From IMG/VR virus record IMGVR_UViG_3300044729_001490, positions 1-64,000 of that record: a DNA stretch of 64,000 nucleotides, one strand, 5' to 3'. The stretch comes from a virus. The notes beneath the pieces were generated by a model. The model made no database searches, had not been told where the DNA came from, and was given only the letters and a program-made list of their open reading frames with translations. Shown in pieces: positions 54,170-63,114 of the stretch. A program made the translations under genes and the position numbers. Within the stretch, counting starts at the first letter, position 1. Every line of letters starts with the position of its first letter.

Positions 54170-54753
54170 TATTTTTCTCGCTGTATGCGAATGTATCTCC
54201 ACACAGTGCTTTCGCAAACACCAAGTTTGTCTGCAATCCGCTTGGCACTCCATCCTCGCAATCTCCACCTTGCAATTTTCTTTGGGTCAAATCCTGGCTT
54301 GGTAGCACCAGGCTTTTTGCCTTTGTAGAGTCCTTTTGCTTGTGCTTGTTCGATTCCCTGTCTTTGGCGCATGCGTTTGTAGTGGTCCGCAAGGTTTAGA
54401 ACAACATTTAGAAGAGAATGAGCAGACTTGATGCTCTCGGAGTCGAAAAAGATATCTTGCGAGATGACGACAATCGCTATGTCCTTCGAAGCCAGAACGG
54501 CAATTGCGTCTGTTATTGTTGCGATAGAGGTGAATGCTTGCTCGAGACTGTACAGAACTAGCGTCTGGATAGAGCCGTTTTGAATGTCTTCGAACATCTG
54601 CTGGAACTCAGACTTTGACTCGCGGTCAACGAACCAGTGGACAGACGACGGGACAATTTTGTTTTGCATAAGCCATTTTTGAATGCCCGCGCGCTGAATG
54701 ACCTCTGGCGGGAAAAAACGGTCAACCTGCATATAAACCGCAACTGTCGTCAT
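54169..54753 (-). CDS. Serine-recombinase-like protein lacking catalytic serine
   Basis: A 194-residue protein. The N-terminus (VAVYMQVDRF) corresponds to the resolvase catalytic segment Y-x-R-x-S, but the conserved Arg and Ser are replaced by Gln and Asp. The middle (TLVLYSLEQAFTSI, DIAIVVISQD) retains resolvase strands, and the C-terminus is an HTH (GWSAKRIADKLGVCESTVWRYIR). It is probably a DNA-binding regulator or an inactive accessory, not an active recombinase. Minus strand, facing away from the zinc-ribbon gene across a promoter-like region. Confidence 0.65.
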   Translation of the reverse strand: MTTVAVYMQVDRFFPPEVIQRAGIQKWLMQNKIVPSSVHWFVDRESKSEFQQMFEDIQNGSIQTLVLYSLEQAFTSIATITDAIAVLASKDIAIVVISQDIFFDSESIKSAHSLLNVVLNLADHYKRMRQRQGIEQAQAKGLYKGKKPGATKPGFDPKKIARWRLRGWSAKRIADKLGVCESTVWRYIRIQREK

Positions 54754-54790
54754 AAAATCTCCTTCTTGCTTTATTACTGTTCTGGGTCTA

Positions 54791-54799
54791 TGGTAGTAT
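54791..54799 (+). promoter_or_regulatory. Extended -10-like element
   Basis: TGGTAGTAT, 33 nt before the zinc-ribbon gene start, closely matches the element at 50450-50458. No -35 is obvious. Confidence 0.35.
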
Positions 54800-54831
54800 G
54801 AAGTATTGTTGTTTGTTTAGGGAGTGGGTTT

Positions 54832-55128
54832 ATGAAAAAGCTGGAAATCGCTGCGGATGCGAAGTACGGCAATTTGGTTATTGTTCAAGAGGTCGAGCCT
54901 CTTGGAACCAAGCGCAGGTTTTTGTGTGCGTGCTCTTGCGGAGCTTCAAAGATTGTCCGTCTAGACCACTTGCGTAGTGGACATACCCAGACATGCGGAA
55001 GCTGTGGGATTGAACATGAAGGCGAGAGGATGCCGCTTTGCGAGTGGGCGAAACTCGCTGGACTTCCTGAATCGACACTTCGGGCAAGGCTGAAGACTAT
55101 GGACATGTCTGAGGCGTTACTTAGGTAG
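54832..55128 (+). CDS. Zinc-ribbon DNA-binding protein
   Basis: A 98-residue protein. YGNLVIVQEVEP...RFLCACSCGASKIVRLDHLRSGHTQTCGSC is the phage zinc-ribbon/AP2-associated pattern: C.C.CG followed by CGSC. The C-terminal helix (WAKLAGLPESTLRARLKTM) resembles an HTH. A regulator of the terminase operon is plausible by position. Confidence 0.6.
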   Translation: MKKLEIAADAKYGNLVIVQEVEPLGTKRRFLCACSCGASKIVRLDHLRSGHTQTCGSCGIEHEGERMPLCEWAKLAGLPESTLRARLKTMDMSEALLR

Positions 55129-55148
55129 TTTATTTCTAGGAGTTTGTT

Positions 55149-55433
55149 ATGAAAAAGTGCTTGTGTCTTGGTGGAAAAATGTTTTGGTCAGACTTGAGTA
55201 AGCAGCTTGCTAATGTCTGGTCTGAGGTTGCGGAGCTTGGCGGGACGTTGCAGCATGGAGATTTGGAAAATGCTGAAACTATGTTTTCAGTAGTTCTAAA
55301 TAATCATGGTGGGCGTTGCTTTCATGCGGAAACGCCAATGGACGCATGGAGAAAAGCAAAAGATTGGCTTTTGTCTCCTAGTCGCCCTTCATTTGCGGCA
55401 ACTCAAGACACTGTAGTTACTGAAGTTTGTTGA
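55149..55433 (+). CDS. Hypothetical protein
   Basis: A 94-residue protein (MKKCLCLGGKMFW). No known motif; the WSEVAELGGTLQHGDLENAETMF segment is soluble and helical. It lies between the zinc-ribbon gene and the terminator. Confidence 0.45.
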   Translation: MKKCLCLGGKMFWSDLSKQLANVWSEVAELGGTLQHGDLENAETMFSVVLNNHGGRCFHAETPMDAWRKAKDWLLSPSRPSFAATQDTVVTEVC

Positions 55434-55495
55434 CATGAAAAATGGACATGGCTATATTTGGAATCTCACTCTGCCTAGTAGGCAAATCTCCAAAG

Positions 55496-55528
55496 AAGGG
55501 TGCGTTACTTCGGTGGCGCACCCTTTTT
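55496..55528 (+). terminator. Intrinsic terminator before large terminase
   Basis: AAGGGTGCG pairs with CGCACCCTT across a 12-nt loop and is followed by a T-run (TTTTTCTATTT). It separates the preceding operon from the terminase operon. Confidence 0.85.
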
Positions 55529-55535
55529 CTATTTC

Positions 55536-55552
55536 TGTGACACGCTGTCACA
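55536..55552. repeat. Dispersed palindrome, copy 10 (terminase leader)
   Basis: TGTGACACGCTGTCACA, CGC centre. With flanking AAA it ends 21 nt before the terminase ATG, matching the copy at 9782. Confidence 0.9.
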
Positions 55553-55576
55553 AAATTCCTGAAAGGCTAATGTAGC

Positions 55577-57487
55577 ATGGAAGCGCTCTATTACGATTTA
55601 TGCCCTCGCGACCCTGTTGAGAATTTGAAGTGGCGCATTCGCTGTCGAGAACGAGCTTTGACAGACATGAAGTTCAGAGACGCCTTTTATCAGGCTTGCA
55701 TGAGCGATGTTTGTTTTTTCATGGCAGCGACCATGTACGGGTACGACCCACGCGCTAAGAATAAGATTGTTCCCTTCATTCCTTATCCGCATCAAGAAAA
55801 GGTGTTTCGGAAACTAGACGAAGCTTTTGATTACACGCAAGTGAACGACAGAACGCTTGACGTGCTGGTTGATAAGGCAAGAGCTCAAGGCGGAACGTTT
55901 GGCTACCTTTGGGTGGACTTGCGACGGTGGTTGCGTGATCCGATGTTCTCTGCTGGATACGTGACTCGTAATGCGGACCTTGTGGATAGCAAGACTGACT
56001 CTGATACTGTTCTGTGGAAAGTGCAGTTTGCACTCAATATGCTTCCCTCTTGGATGCGACCTCGGTACGAACGGAACCTAAGTCAGCACACGTTTGAGAA
56101 CAAGGACAATGGTTCATTGCTTAAAGGTTACTCTGCAGGACAAGACGTCGCGGCGGGTGGACGTGCCACGGTATTTACGATGGACGAAGCTGGCGCGAAA
56201 GACTTCGTGTCTAATGGTAAAGACTACTCCGTAATGGAATCGTTGCACGATGTTAGTCATTATCTTAGGCTTGTCTCAGCTCGTTATGTAGACCAAGGCG
56301 TGTTTCATGAAGCGTGCGAAGCTGGCGGGACTGAGGGTGGGTGGCACTTAGTCTTGGACTGGAAGGACCATCCTATTCACTCCAAGCATTCTTACGTGGT
56401 AATGGACAATGTTCCGAAAGCATGCAAGCCAGAAGACGCGGAAGAGGTTGCTGAGTATCACAAAAGCAAACCGAACCTGAGAGATTTGTTGGAGAAGAAG
56501 GGGTTTAAATACGAAGGCGTAGTTCGGTCGCCATGGTACGACATGCGGTGCTTGCGAAAGACAGCTCGTCCGCAATTGATTGCATCGCAGCTCGACAGAA
56601 ACCCAAAAGGTGCTGTGGGAAAAGTGTTCACAACTGACCTTCTCGACCGCATGAAGAAGATGAACGAGAGGAAGCCAGTGTGGAAAGGTACTCCAGTGTT
56701 CGACAGTGAAACATTGGAGTTAAAAGGGCTGGTTCCTCGGGAGGATGGACCGCTTACGCTTTGGTTTAGACCTGGAATAGACAGCAGCGCTCCACTTGGT
56801 CCGTTTACTCTGGCGTGCGATATTGCGTCAGGGGGAGTAGGCGTGTTTGCGTCCAATTCTATTGTGTCTGGAATGGACGACAGAACTGGCGAGCAAGTTC
56901 TTGAGTATGTTATCAAAGGACTTGAGCCAAGACCGTTTTCTCGCATTGCCGTCGGGCTTGCTTTATGGATGCGAAAAGCAAAGCTAGCCTGGGAAGACTC
57001 GGGAGTCTCTGGTGGTTTCGCAAAGGAAGTAATGGAGGTTCTCTACTACGGAAATATCTACTTCAGAAACGTTACGCAGCTTGGTACGCAGAAGAAAAGT
57101 CGAAAGCCTGGGTTCCCATGCCGAGACGTCGACAAGGCTGACATGTTCGAGCAATTTGCTTTAGCTATGGAGACGGGGCGATACATTCCTAGGTCTGGCG
57201 AAATGCTCATTGAGTGCGGAGAATACGAGTGGGATGGTGGAAAAATCATCCATGCACCAACAAAAAACAAAGGAGCCACTGAGAAGAATCACGGCGATAG
57301 AGCGATTGCTGCAGCAGGCGCTTGGCTTGTGTACTCTGCGGATAATATTCGTGAGAAAGTTGACAGCGACGATGAAATACACAAGAATCCTGAATACGGG
57401 TCGTTTTTGTGGCGAGAGCAACAAGAGCGTCGAAGCGCAAACGCGGGTAGTCCTAGTTATGGAATACGGGACGTTTTGCGAGGATGA
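55577..57487 (+). CDS. terL: Terminase large subunit
   Basis: A 636-residue protein. ATPase: Walker A-like KARAQGGTFGYL, Walker B TVFTMDEAG (D203, E204). Nuclease: ACDIASGG (D415), WEDSGVSGG (D474) and HGDRAIAAAG (D574) give the acidic triad. It packages DNA into the prohead with the portal. Its Walker A deviates from the usual K-S/R pattern. Leader is shared in style with the collagen-fibre gene. Confidence 0.9.
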   Translation: MEALYYDLCPRDPVENLKWRIRCRERALTDMKFRDAFYQACMSDVCFFMAATMYGYDPRAKNKIVPFIPYPHQEKVFRKLDEAFDYTQVNDRTLDVLVDKARAQGGTFGYLWVDLRRWLRDPMFSAGYVTRNADLVDSKTDSDTVLWKVQFALNMLPSWMRPRYERNLSQHTFENKDNGSLLKGYSAGQDVAAGGRATVFTMDEAGAKDFVSNGKDYSVMESLHDVSHYLRLVSARYVDQGVFHEACEAGGTEGGWHLVLDWKDHPIHSKHSYVVMDNVPKACKPEDAEEVAEYHKSKPNLRDLLEKKGFKYEGVVRSPWYDMRCLRKTARPQLIASQLDRNPKGAVGKVFTTDLLDRMKKMNERKPVWKGTPVFDSETLELKGLVPREDGPLTLWFRPGIDSSAPLGPFTLACDIASGGVGVFASNSIVSGMDDRTGEQVLEYVIKGLEPRPFSRIAVGLALWMRKAKLAWEDSGVSGGFAKEVMEVLYYGNIYFRNVTQLGTQKKSRKPGFPCRDVDKADMFEQFALAMETGRYIPRSGEMLIECGEYEWDGGKIIHAPTKNKGATEKNHGDRAIAAAGAWLVYSADNIREKVDSDDEIHKNPEYGSFLWREQQERRSANAGSPSYGIRDVLRG

Positions 57488-57525
57488 ATCTCAAGTGTTT
57501 CAGAGCTAGAACCTGGAAGGAAAAA

Positions 57526-57714
57526 ATGGAAAACGACGTAAATAGTACAATTGACGCTGCTGTTATTAAGATGGCAGACAAAGCAAGGGTTGAAGTAGAT
57601 GCGAACAAGGCTTTGCATTTCTCACAATCGGCTTTGAACTTGGCGAACACAAAAGCGACTCTGTTTGGGTGTAAGGCTGCAGGCTCTTCGGAGTCGAGTA
57701 AAAAAACTAGCTGA
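57526..57714 (+). CDS. Small hypothetical protein between terminase and portal
   Basis: A 62-residue protein. The ATG at 57526 is preferred, since GGAAGGAAAAA precedes it; an upstream ATG at 57484 overlaps the terminase stop. Acidic, helical (TIDAAVIKMADKARVEVDANKALHFSQSALNL), with a Ser-rich end. Small genes of this type before portals often aid assembly. Confidence 0.45.
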   Translation: MENDVNSTIDAAVIKMADKARVEVDANKALHFSQSALNLANTKATLFGCKAAGSSESSKKTS

Positions 57715-57797
57715 TGTAAATCAGGTTTTGAAGGTCGGAGTTAGAACCCGGTCGGAATACAACTTTTTGCAATTCAACGCAACTGTTCCGACTTTTA

Positions 57798-59585
57798 ATG
57801 CTAGACCTATTAAACAACGAAAAACGAGCAAGATTACTTAAGGCTATTAAGTCGTCTCGCGATTCACTTGAGCCGTTCAGGAGAGTTCGCAAGGAACTCA
57901 TCAAAGACTACGTGGGAAGCTGGTACGCTGAGTCTGGCGCCAGCAACAAGACTCTCGTCAATCTGATTAACCAAACGGCACGTATCTATACTGTCGCACT
58001 TGCCGCTAATAATCCGCAAGTGCTGGTCAGTACGCCAAAGACAGAGACGCTGGCATTCGCTCGTCGCTTTGAAGTGAATATCAATAAGCTCATTAGCGAC
58101 ATGGCACTTGATAAGACATTCCGAGCGATTGTCTTGGACGCATTCTTCTGTCTCGGGTGCGGTGTCGTAATGATGCGAGACACTGACACAAGATTTCATG
58201 GAATCCTTGAATCCGAAGAAGATGTCTGGCTAGACCCAGGTGAGCCATGGTTCAATCGAGTATCTCTCGATGACTTGATACTGGATATGCCAGCCAAAGA
58301 GCTCAGTAAGATGCGGTATTGTGGGCACAGGTATCGTGCCGACTACGAAAAAGTCATGGACGAGCCTGGATACGACAAGAAAGTTCGAGACAAGCTCAGT
58401 CCAACAAGCAGAAGCCACCACGACTCGACTGGCGCAGCACGAGACATAGCGTCTGACTGGGGGAGCGCGGAAGACGACGACCTTAAAGACATGGTTTGGT
58501 TGATGGATGTCTGGATTGCCGAAAACAACTCCATTGTAACTATGGCTTGCGATCAAGACCTGCCACCATTGATTGAACGTGAGTGGGTCGGCTCGCAAGC
58601 AGGACCGTACAAGTTTCTTTCGTTAGGCGAGACGCCTGACAATGTGATACCGACGTCTCCAGCGATTAACCTGAAGGGCATGCATGATTTGCAGAACCGA
58701 TTGCATCGCCGCATGGAAGACGATTCAGATGCTCATCGAGTCGTGAATGTGTATCCGCCAAACATGTCAGATGATGCAGAGCGACTGCGAACAGCCGAAC
58801 GAAACAGTTGGCAGCGAGGAACTAGCCCAGAGCAGATTAAGCAGTTTGAGATGGGTGGTATTGACCAGCGAGACATGGCAATGGCTACGTTTTTGCAGAA
58901 TGAATACGACAGGTTTGCTGGAAACTTGCAAGCGATGGGTGGTCTGGGCGCTCAGGCTTCGACTGTTGGTCAAGAAGAGATAATCAGCGGGAATTTGGCG
59001 AGAAACGTGGCAGACATGCGAATGGCTGTTGTCTCTTTTGCGTCTGAGTGTGTTTTGGATTTAGGGAGATTGATGTGGGAGGACCAGACCCTTGAGTTGC
59101 AAACATCAATTCCTGTCGGGAATAGCGGCATTGAAGTCTCGTCTAACTGGATGCCAGATTACCGACAAGGAGCGTTCGAGGATTACGAGTTCCGCGTGGA
59201 GCCGTATTCCATGGTCTTCAAAACACCAGAACAGCACTTACAGGAATTGTTCCAGGTGCTCCGCGAGCTCGCGCCGCTTTGGCCCATGTTCCAAGCGTCA
59301 GGAGCAACATTCGATGCCGAAGCCATCGTCGACGAAATTGCCAGATTGAAGAATCGTCCAGAGTTCAGGAAGTTCATAACGTTTGCGGATCCGATGGGAA
59401 TGCTTGGAGGCGACGAGAACACGGTAAGGCAAGCCGCCAACACTACCAGGACGAACATTAGAAAGAACGTGAGCGATGGCGGAACCGCAGACGCTCGAAA
59501 CTCGGCGATGATCCAAACGTTAATGGGTGGTAAACCACAAATTAACAGTCAGCAAGCGGCAATGTTGAAAAGGGCACCAGCATAA
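57798..59585 (+). CDS. Portal protein
   Basis: A 595-residue protein following terminase. Helical portal-like architecture: SNKTLVNLINQTARIYTVALAANNPQV near the N-terminus, a central domain (YNGVV-like VVMMRDTD), and long C-terminal helices (LQELFQVLRELAPLW). It lies between terminase and scaffold/capsid genes, the usual place. The start lacks a strong ribosome site. The identification is by order and fold style. Confidence 0.75.
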   Translation: MLDLLNNEKRARLLKAIKSSRDSLEPFRRVRKELIKDYVGSWYAESGASNKTLVNLINQTARIYTVALAANNPQVLVSTPKTETLAFARRFEVNINKLISDMALDKTFRAIVLDAFFCLGCGVVMMRDTDTRFHGILESEEDVWLDPGEPWFNRVSLDDLILDMPAKELSKMRYCGHRYRADYEKVMDEPGYDKKVRDKLSPTSRSHHDSTGAARDIASDWGSAEDDDLKDMVWLMDVWIAENNSIVTMACDQDLPPLIEREWVGSQAGPYKFLSLGETPDNVIPTSPAINLKGMHDLQNRLHRRMEDDSDAHRVVNVYPPNMSDDAERLRTAERNSWQRGTSPEQIKQFEMGGIDQRDMAMATFLQNEYDRFAGNLQAMGGLGAQASTVGQEEIISGNLARNVADMRMAVVSFASECVLDLGRLMWEDQTLELQTSIPVGNSGIEVSSNWMPDYRQGAFEDYEFRVEPYSMVFKTPEQHLQELFQVLRELAPLWPMFQASGATFDAEAIVDEIARLKNRPEFRKFITFADPMGMLGGDENTVRQAANTTRTNIRKNVSDGGTADARNSAMIQTLMGGKPQINSQQAAMLKRAPA

Positions 59586-60313
59586 TGCCTAGAAAAACAA
59601 CAAAAGTGCAACGTTGCTGCAAGAAGTGCGGAGATCAGTTCTTTGCTTTGCAAAGTGTTGTTGATAAAGGGCTTGGCGTCTTCTGTAGTCGAGACTGCTA
59701 TCTAATCTCAAGTGGGAAATCGCCAGCACGACCAAAAGTTCAACGAACCTGTAAACAGTGCGGGAAGGAATTTCTCATAAGACCACGCACAGCAGATTCA
59801 GGGAAAGGTATCTTCTGCAGCCCAAAGTGCTGGAAAGAATCGCCCAAGCCTGCGCCTATTGTTACATGCGGTTGCTGTGGAAAAGTATTTGCGGATCCAG
59901 GTAGATACAGACCTAAGTATTGTTCGCCTGAGTGCTATCAAAATTCGCGACCGAAAGCGGCACAATCTCCCGCAAGACCTCACGAACATGACACATGGGC
60001 TTTGGCTGTTATTCTGCGAGACAAAAAATGCGTTCGCTGTGGTGATGTAGAAAACTTGCAAGCTCATCACTTGAAGGAGTGGAAAGGCTATCCCGACTTG
60101 CGGTTTGTTGTTTCCAACGGGGTGGCGTTGTGTCCATTGTGTCATCACGCACAGCACCCGTACCTTCCTTTGGAGAGATTTGTAGCCTCTGGCGGTAAAA
60201 AAGTTCAGTATTGCGTCGTTTGTGAAACGGCGTTTTTGGTCAGGAAGAAAACACAGCGAGTTTGCAGTCGACAATGCGGCTGGGCTCGTAAGAAGCAAGA
60301 GGCGGTGACGTAA
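59585..60313 (+). CDS. HNH endonuclease with multiple zinc fingers
   Basis: A 242-residue protein inserted between portal and scaffold with TAATG overlaps at both ends. Four CxxC zinc pairs (CCKKCG, CKQCG, CGCCG, CVVC) flank an HNH domain: VRCGDVENLQAHHLKEW, then VALCPLCHHAQH. This is the arrangement of phage homing endonucleases. It may cut sites in related phages lacking the gene. Confidence 0.8.
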   Translation: MPRKTTKVQRCCKKCGDQFFALQSVVDKGLGVFCSRDCYLISSGKSPARPKVQRTCKQCGKEFLIRPRTADSGKGIFCSPKCWKESPKPAPIVTCGCCGKVFADPGRYRPKYCSPECYQNSRPKAAQSPARPHEHDTWALAVILRDKKCVRCGDVENLQAHHLKEWKGYPDLRFVVSNGVALCPLCHHAQHPYLPLERFVASGGKKVQYCVVCETAFLVRKKTQRVCSRQCGWARKKQEAVT

Positions 60314-60477
60314 TGAAGATTCATGTGCATGTGCGTTTGGCTGATACGGAACGAACTCTCGAATGGCGAGAAGTCGAAGCCTTGACGTTGAGCGAAGCGA
60401 TCAAAGTCGCTGAAGCTATGCCAGATGTGGAAGTGTGTTTGGAAGCAAGCGTAATACCTGGAGGTGTAGTGACGTGA
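60313..60477 (+). CDS. Hypothetical small protein
   Basis: A 54-residue protein (MKIHVHVRLADTERTLEWRE) with beta strands and a short helix (LSEAIKVAEAM). Too short for most ORF searches. It overlaps the HNH stop (TAATG) and the next start (GTGA), so it is in a coupled operon. Confidence 0.5.
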   Translation: MKIHVHVRLADTERTLEWREVEALTLSEAIKVAEAMPDVEVCLEASVIPGGVVT

Positions 60478-60794
60478 GTACTATTGTTCGCATGTACAAG
60501 GGCAGGGAAGTAACGCAGGAGGAGTTGGATAAGCTCATGCCTCGCAAGGCTAATTGGCTTGAGGCTCCGTCGATGGCTGCTAACACGTACACCGAGCATG
60601 ATCCTTTAATTTCTGAAGGGTGTGGCGTCATGAAGTCGCAGGTTGGCGAAGCAAGAGAAATGATTCGCCAACACAACATCCAAGGCGCAGCTGTGCACGA
60701 TAACGGACAGATTCGATTTACGAGCAAAGGCGCCAGGAGGGAGTTTCTTAAGCGCCGGGGCTTAGTTGATATCGATGGCGGGTATTCAGACTAG
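60474..60794 (+). CDS. Hypothetical protein before scaffold
   Basis: A 106-residue protein; GTG 60474 preferred to an upstream in-frame start. Contains GREVTQEELDKLM and SKGARREFLKRRGLVD. Many phages have such a small soluble gene before the scaffold; function unknown. Confidence 0.5.
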   Translation: MSTIVRMYKGREVTQEELDKLMPRKANWLEAPSMAANTYTEHDPLISEGCGVMKSQVGEAREMIRQHNIQGAAVHDNGQIRFTSKGARREFLKRRGLVDIDGGYSD

Positions 60795-60842
60795 CACGAT
60801 TTAGCCCAGCATTACAACAAAACACTTACGGAAAACAACACA

Positions 60843-61823
60843 ATGTCATTATCAGACCTAGCCGAAGTCACTCAGGAAACAACAAGCGACGAAATTGCCG
60901 CTTACGCTGATGCCGTTGCTCAAGAAGTTGAAAGCGAGCGACAGGGAGATACAAAGTCAGACGCAGAAATCATCAACGATGTCGCGTCCATTGAAACATC
61001 TGCTGAGAAAAATGCCAGCAGTGAATCCGCTAAGGCGTCGAGCCAAAGCGAGGAGTCCGGTGATGAACCGTCATATCCAGAATGGGTAGATGATGACGTG
61101 AAAACCGAGGTTGCCGCGTACGGCATTAGTGAGTCGGACTTGTCTGACTTTGCCAGTCGCGAGGAGTTGGATAGGGCGTTACGCCTACTTGATAAGACAG
61201 CTCTTGAAGTCGGTCGCAAGGCGACAGTAGAAGGCGATTCGGATAAGAGTCGCAACGACAAGGGGCAGTTTGTCAAAAAGGAAGAGCCCAAGCCTAGCAG
61301 CTCAGAAGAAAGTTCTCCAAAGAGTGGCAGGTACGAAATTTCGTTGAGCAAGGATATTTACGATGACGAGATTGTGAATGAGTTTACGCGAATGCGTGAC
61401 CATTACGAATCACGTCTCGAGCAGCTGGAGTCGCACTTTATGCAAGTGAGCGCCAGTGAGGAGGAGAGGCAGTTCGACAGCTATGTTGACTCGCTCGGTC
61501 ATTCCGATTTGTTTGGAAAGACAGGAAGTGAGTCAGAAAAAGAGCTGGAACGTCGCAGAGATTTGCACGTTGCTGTCAAGGCTCAACTCATAGGCTTAGA
61601 GCGACTTGGGCGACCGTCCGAGCTTAACGACAAGCTGATTAGCCGCGTTGCAAACATGGTGTTTGCTGACGAATTGAGTAAGAAACGATTAAAGCAACAG
61701 ACTCAGAAGATTTCCAGACAAAGCCAACTTCGTCAGGGTGGAAGCCCAACGAAGCCGTTACCACCGCGAGATAACGCTCGCGATGAGGCGGACAGACTTT
61801 ATCGGGAGCTCGAACGAGCTTAA
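60843..61823 (+). CDS. Scaffold/assembly protein
   Basis: A 326-residue acidic protein. N-terminal disordered Ser/Glu-rich stretch (residues about 40-90), then helices (DLSDFASREELDRALRLLDKTALEV) and a basic end (KKRLKQQTQKISRQSQLRQ). High acidic content and position right before the major capsid gene suggest an internal scaffold. No protease motif is visible. Confidence 0.65.
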   Translation: MSLSDLAEVTQETTSDEIAAYADAVAQEVESERQGDTKSDAEIINDVASIETSAEKNASSESAKASSQSEESGDEPSYPEWVDDDVKTEVAAYGISESDLSDFASREELDRALRLLDKTALEVGRKATVEGDSDKSRNDKGQFVKKEEPKPSSSEESSPKSGRYEISLSKDIYDDEIVNEFTRMRDHYESRLEQLESHFMQVSASEEERQFDSYVDSLGHSDLFGKTGSESEKELERRRDLHVAVKAQLIGLERLGRPSELNDKLISRVANMVFADELSKKRLKQQTQKISRQSQLRQGGSPTKPLPPRDNARDEADRLYRELERA

Positions 61824-61841
61824 TTATAAAGGAATCGCCAA

Positions 61842-62960
61842 ATGGCACTTTCAATTGAACAAATTGATGATTTTGTAAACAGCATTCACCAAAAGTTTGC
61901 TGGTGAAGAAAAGCTTGCAGCACAGGACTTGTCCTTGCCGTTGCAAGAGTACAAGTACGCATCGCGTCTATTCTCGGGCAACCTGAAGAAGGACACGATG
62001 AGCACGTCGCAGTGCAAGTGGAAGGTAAAAGTCAATACTAATGACAACTTCCAGACGGTTGGTCTTTACCACCGCGATTCGTCAACCCGCGTGAATACGC
62101 TGGATGAAGGCGAGTTGAAGTGGGCGTTGACCACCAACAACTACCACTACGACATTGACGAAGAGATTTTCCGAACGGGTGGTCGGCAAATCTACGATTA
62201 CATCGAGGACATGGAACGTGACTTGATGACGTCGTTTTACACAGGGATGGAAGACCTTGTGTTTGGTCCTGGTCCTACAGGTCCAACTCAGTCTCCGTTC
62301 TCGGTCGCATCGTTGCTGTGGTGGATTACCGCAACAAACGACAGCACAACTGAAAACAACGCGACAGAAGGCTTTAATGGATTTGAGCCTGTTGGCTGGG
62401 GAAGCAATGGCGTTGGTGGAATTTCTTGCACGGATTACCCGCAATGGCGTAACCGCACGTTCCCGTACACCTCCGTTAGCCGTTCTGATTTGGTCGAGAA
62501 AACCATCAATTCGATGGATTTGTGCCATTTCATTCCGCCTGTTCAACGACCAGACATTGTTGACCAAAAGCGTCACGACTGGGAATTGCTGACAACGCAC
62601 AGCGTTTTGGCTGCAGGTCGTCGCTTGCTACAGTTGGGAAATGACAACATTGGCGACGATATGGCTGCAAGAAGCGGGACCGTGTTTATTCGAGGCGTAC
62701 CGTTGTCTTGGGTTCCGGCATGGACAAATGCTTCTAGCGTCAACGCTCGCACGGATGGTATAATCCTCGGTGTAAACTGGTCGACGTTCCGAGCTTACTA
62801 TGCTGCTGGTCGGCAGATGCGTAAGCGAAAGGCGTTCCAGCATCCAGAAATGAGCAACGTTCGCGTTCGCTGCATGGATGACTCAGTACAAATGGTTTGT
62901 TTCAATCGTCGCGGTAATTTCCGTGGTTATTGCACACAAGCCGTAACAGAAACTGCGTAG
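61842..62960 (+). CDS. Major capsid protein
   Basis: A 372-residue protein after the scaffold. Alpha/beta composition, no signal peptide, N-terminal helix (SIEQIDDFVNSIHQKF) and a beta-rich body (SVSRSDLVEKTINSMDL). Downstream GTVFIRGVPLSWVPAW and IILGVNWSTFRAYYAAG resemble HK97-fold P-domain ends seen in phage capsids. Palindrome copy 11 follows closely. The assignment rests on order and size. Confidence 0.75.
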   Translation: MALSIEQIDDFVNSIHQKFAGEEKLAAQDLSLPLQEYKYASRLFSGNLKKDTMSTSQCKWKVKVNTNDNFQTVGLYHRDSSTRVNTLDEGELKWALTTNNYHYDIDEEIFRTGGRQIYDYIEDMERDLMTSFYTGMEDLVFGPGPTGPTQSPFSVASLLWWITATNDSTTENNATEGFNGFEPVGWGSNGVGGISCTDYPQWRNRTFPYTSVSRSDLVEKTINSMDLCHFIPPVQRPDIVDQKRHDWELLTTHSVLAAGRRLLQLGNDNIGDDMAARSGTVFIRGVPLSWVPAWTNASSVNARTDGIILGVNWSTFRAYYAAGRQMRKRKAFQHPEMSNVRVRCMDDSVQMVCFNRRGNFRGYCTQAVTETA

Positions 62961-62978
62961 GCTTAATGCCTGCGTAAT

Positions 62979-63005
62979 AATTCTGTGACAGCGTGTCACA
63001 GAATT
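62979..63005. repeat. Dispersed palindrome, copy 11
   Basis: 27 nt with perfect 12-nt arms around GCG, right after the capsid gene. Longest fully paired copy in the window. Confidence 0.9.
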
Positions 63006-63114
63006 AAATGTCTTTGGTGGGCGAGACAATAAAACACGCCCACCAATTTTGTATAATGGGACAACACTCACCCAGAGCTGAGGCAATCCCGCAATCTTCC
63101 TTGAAAGGGAAACA

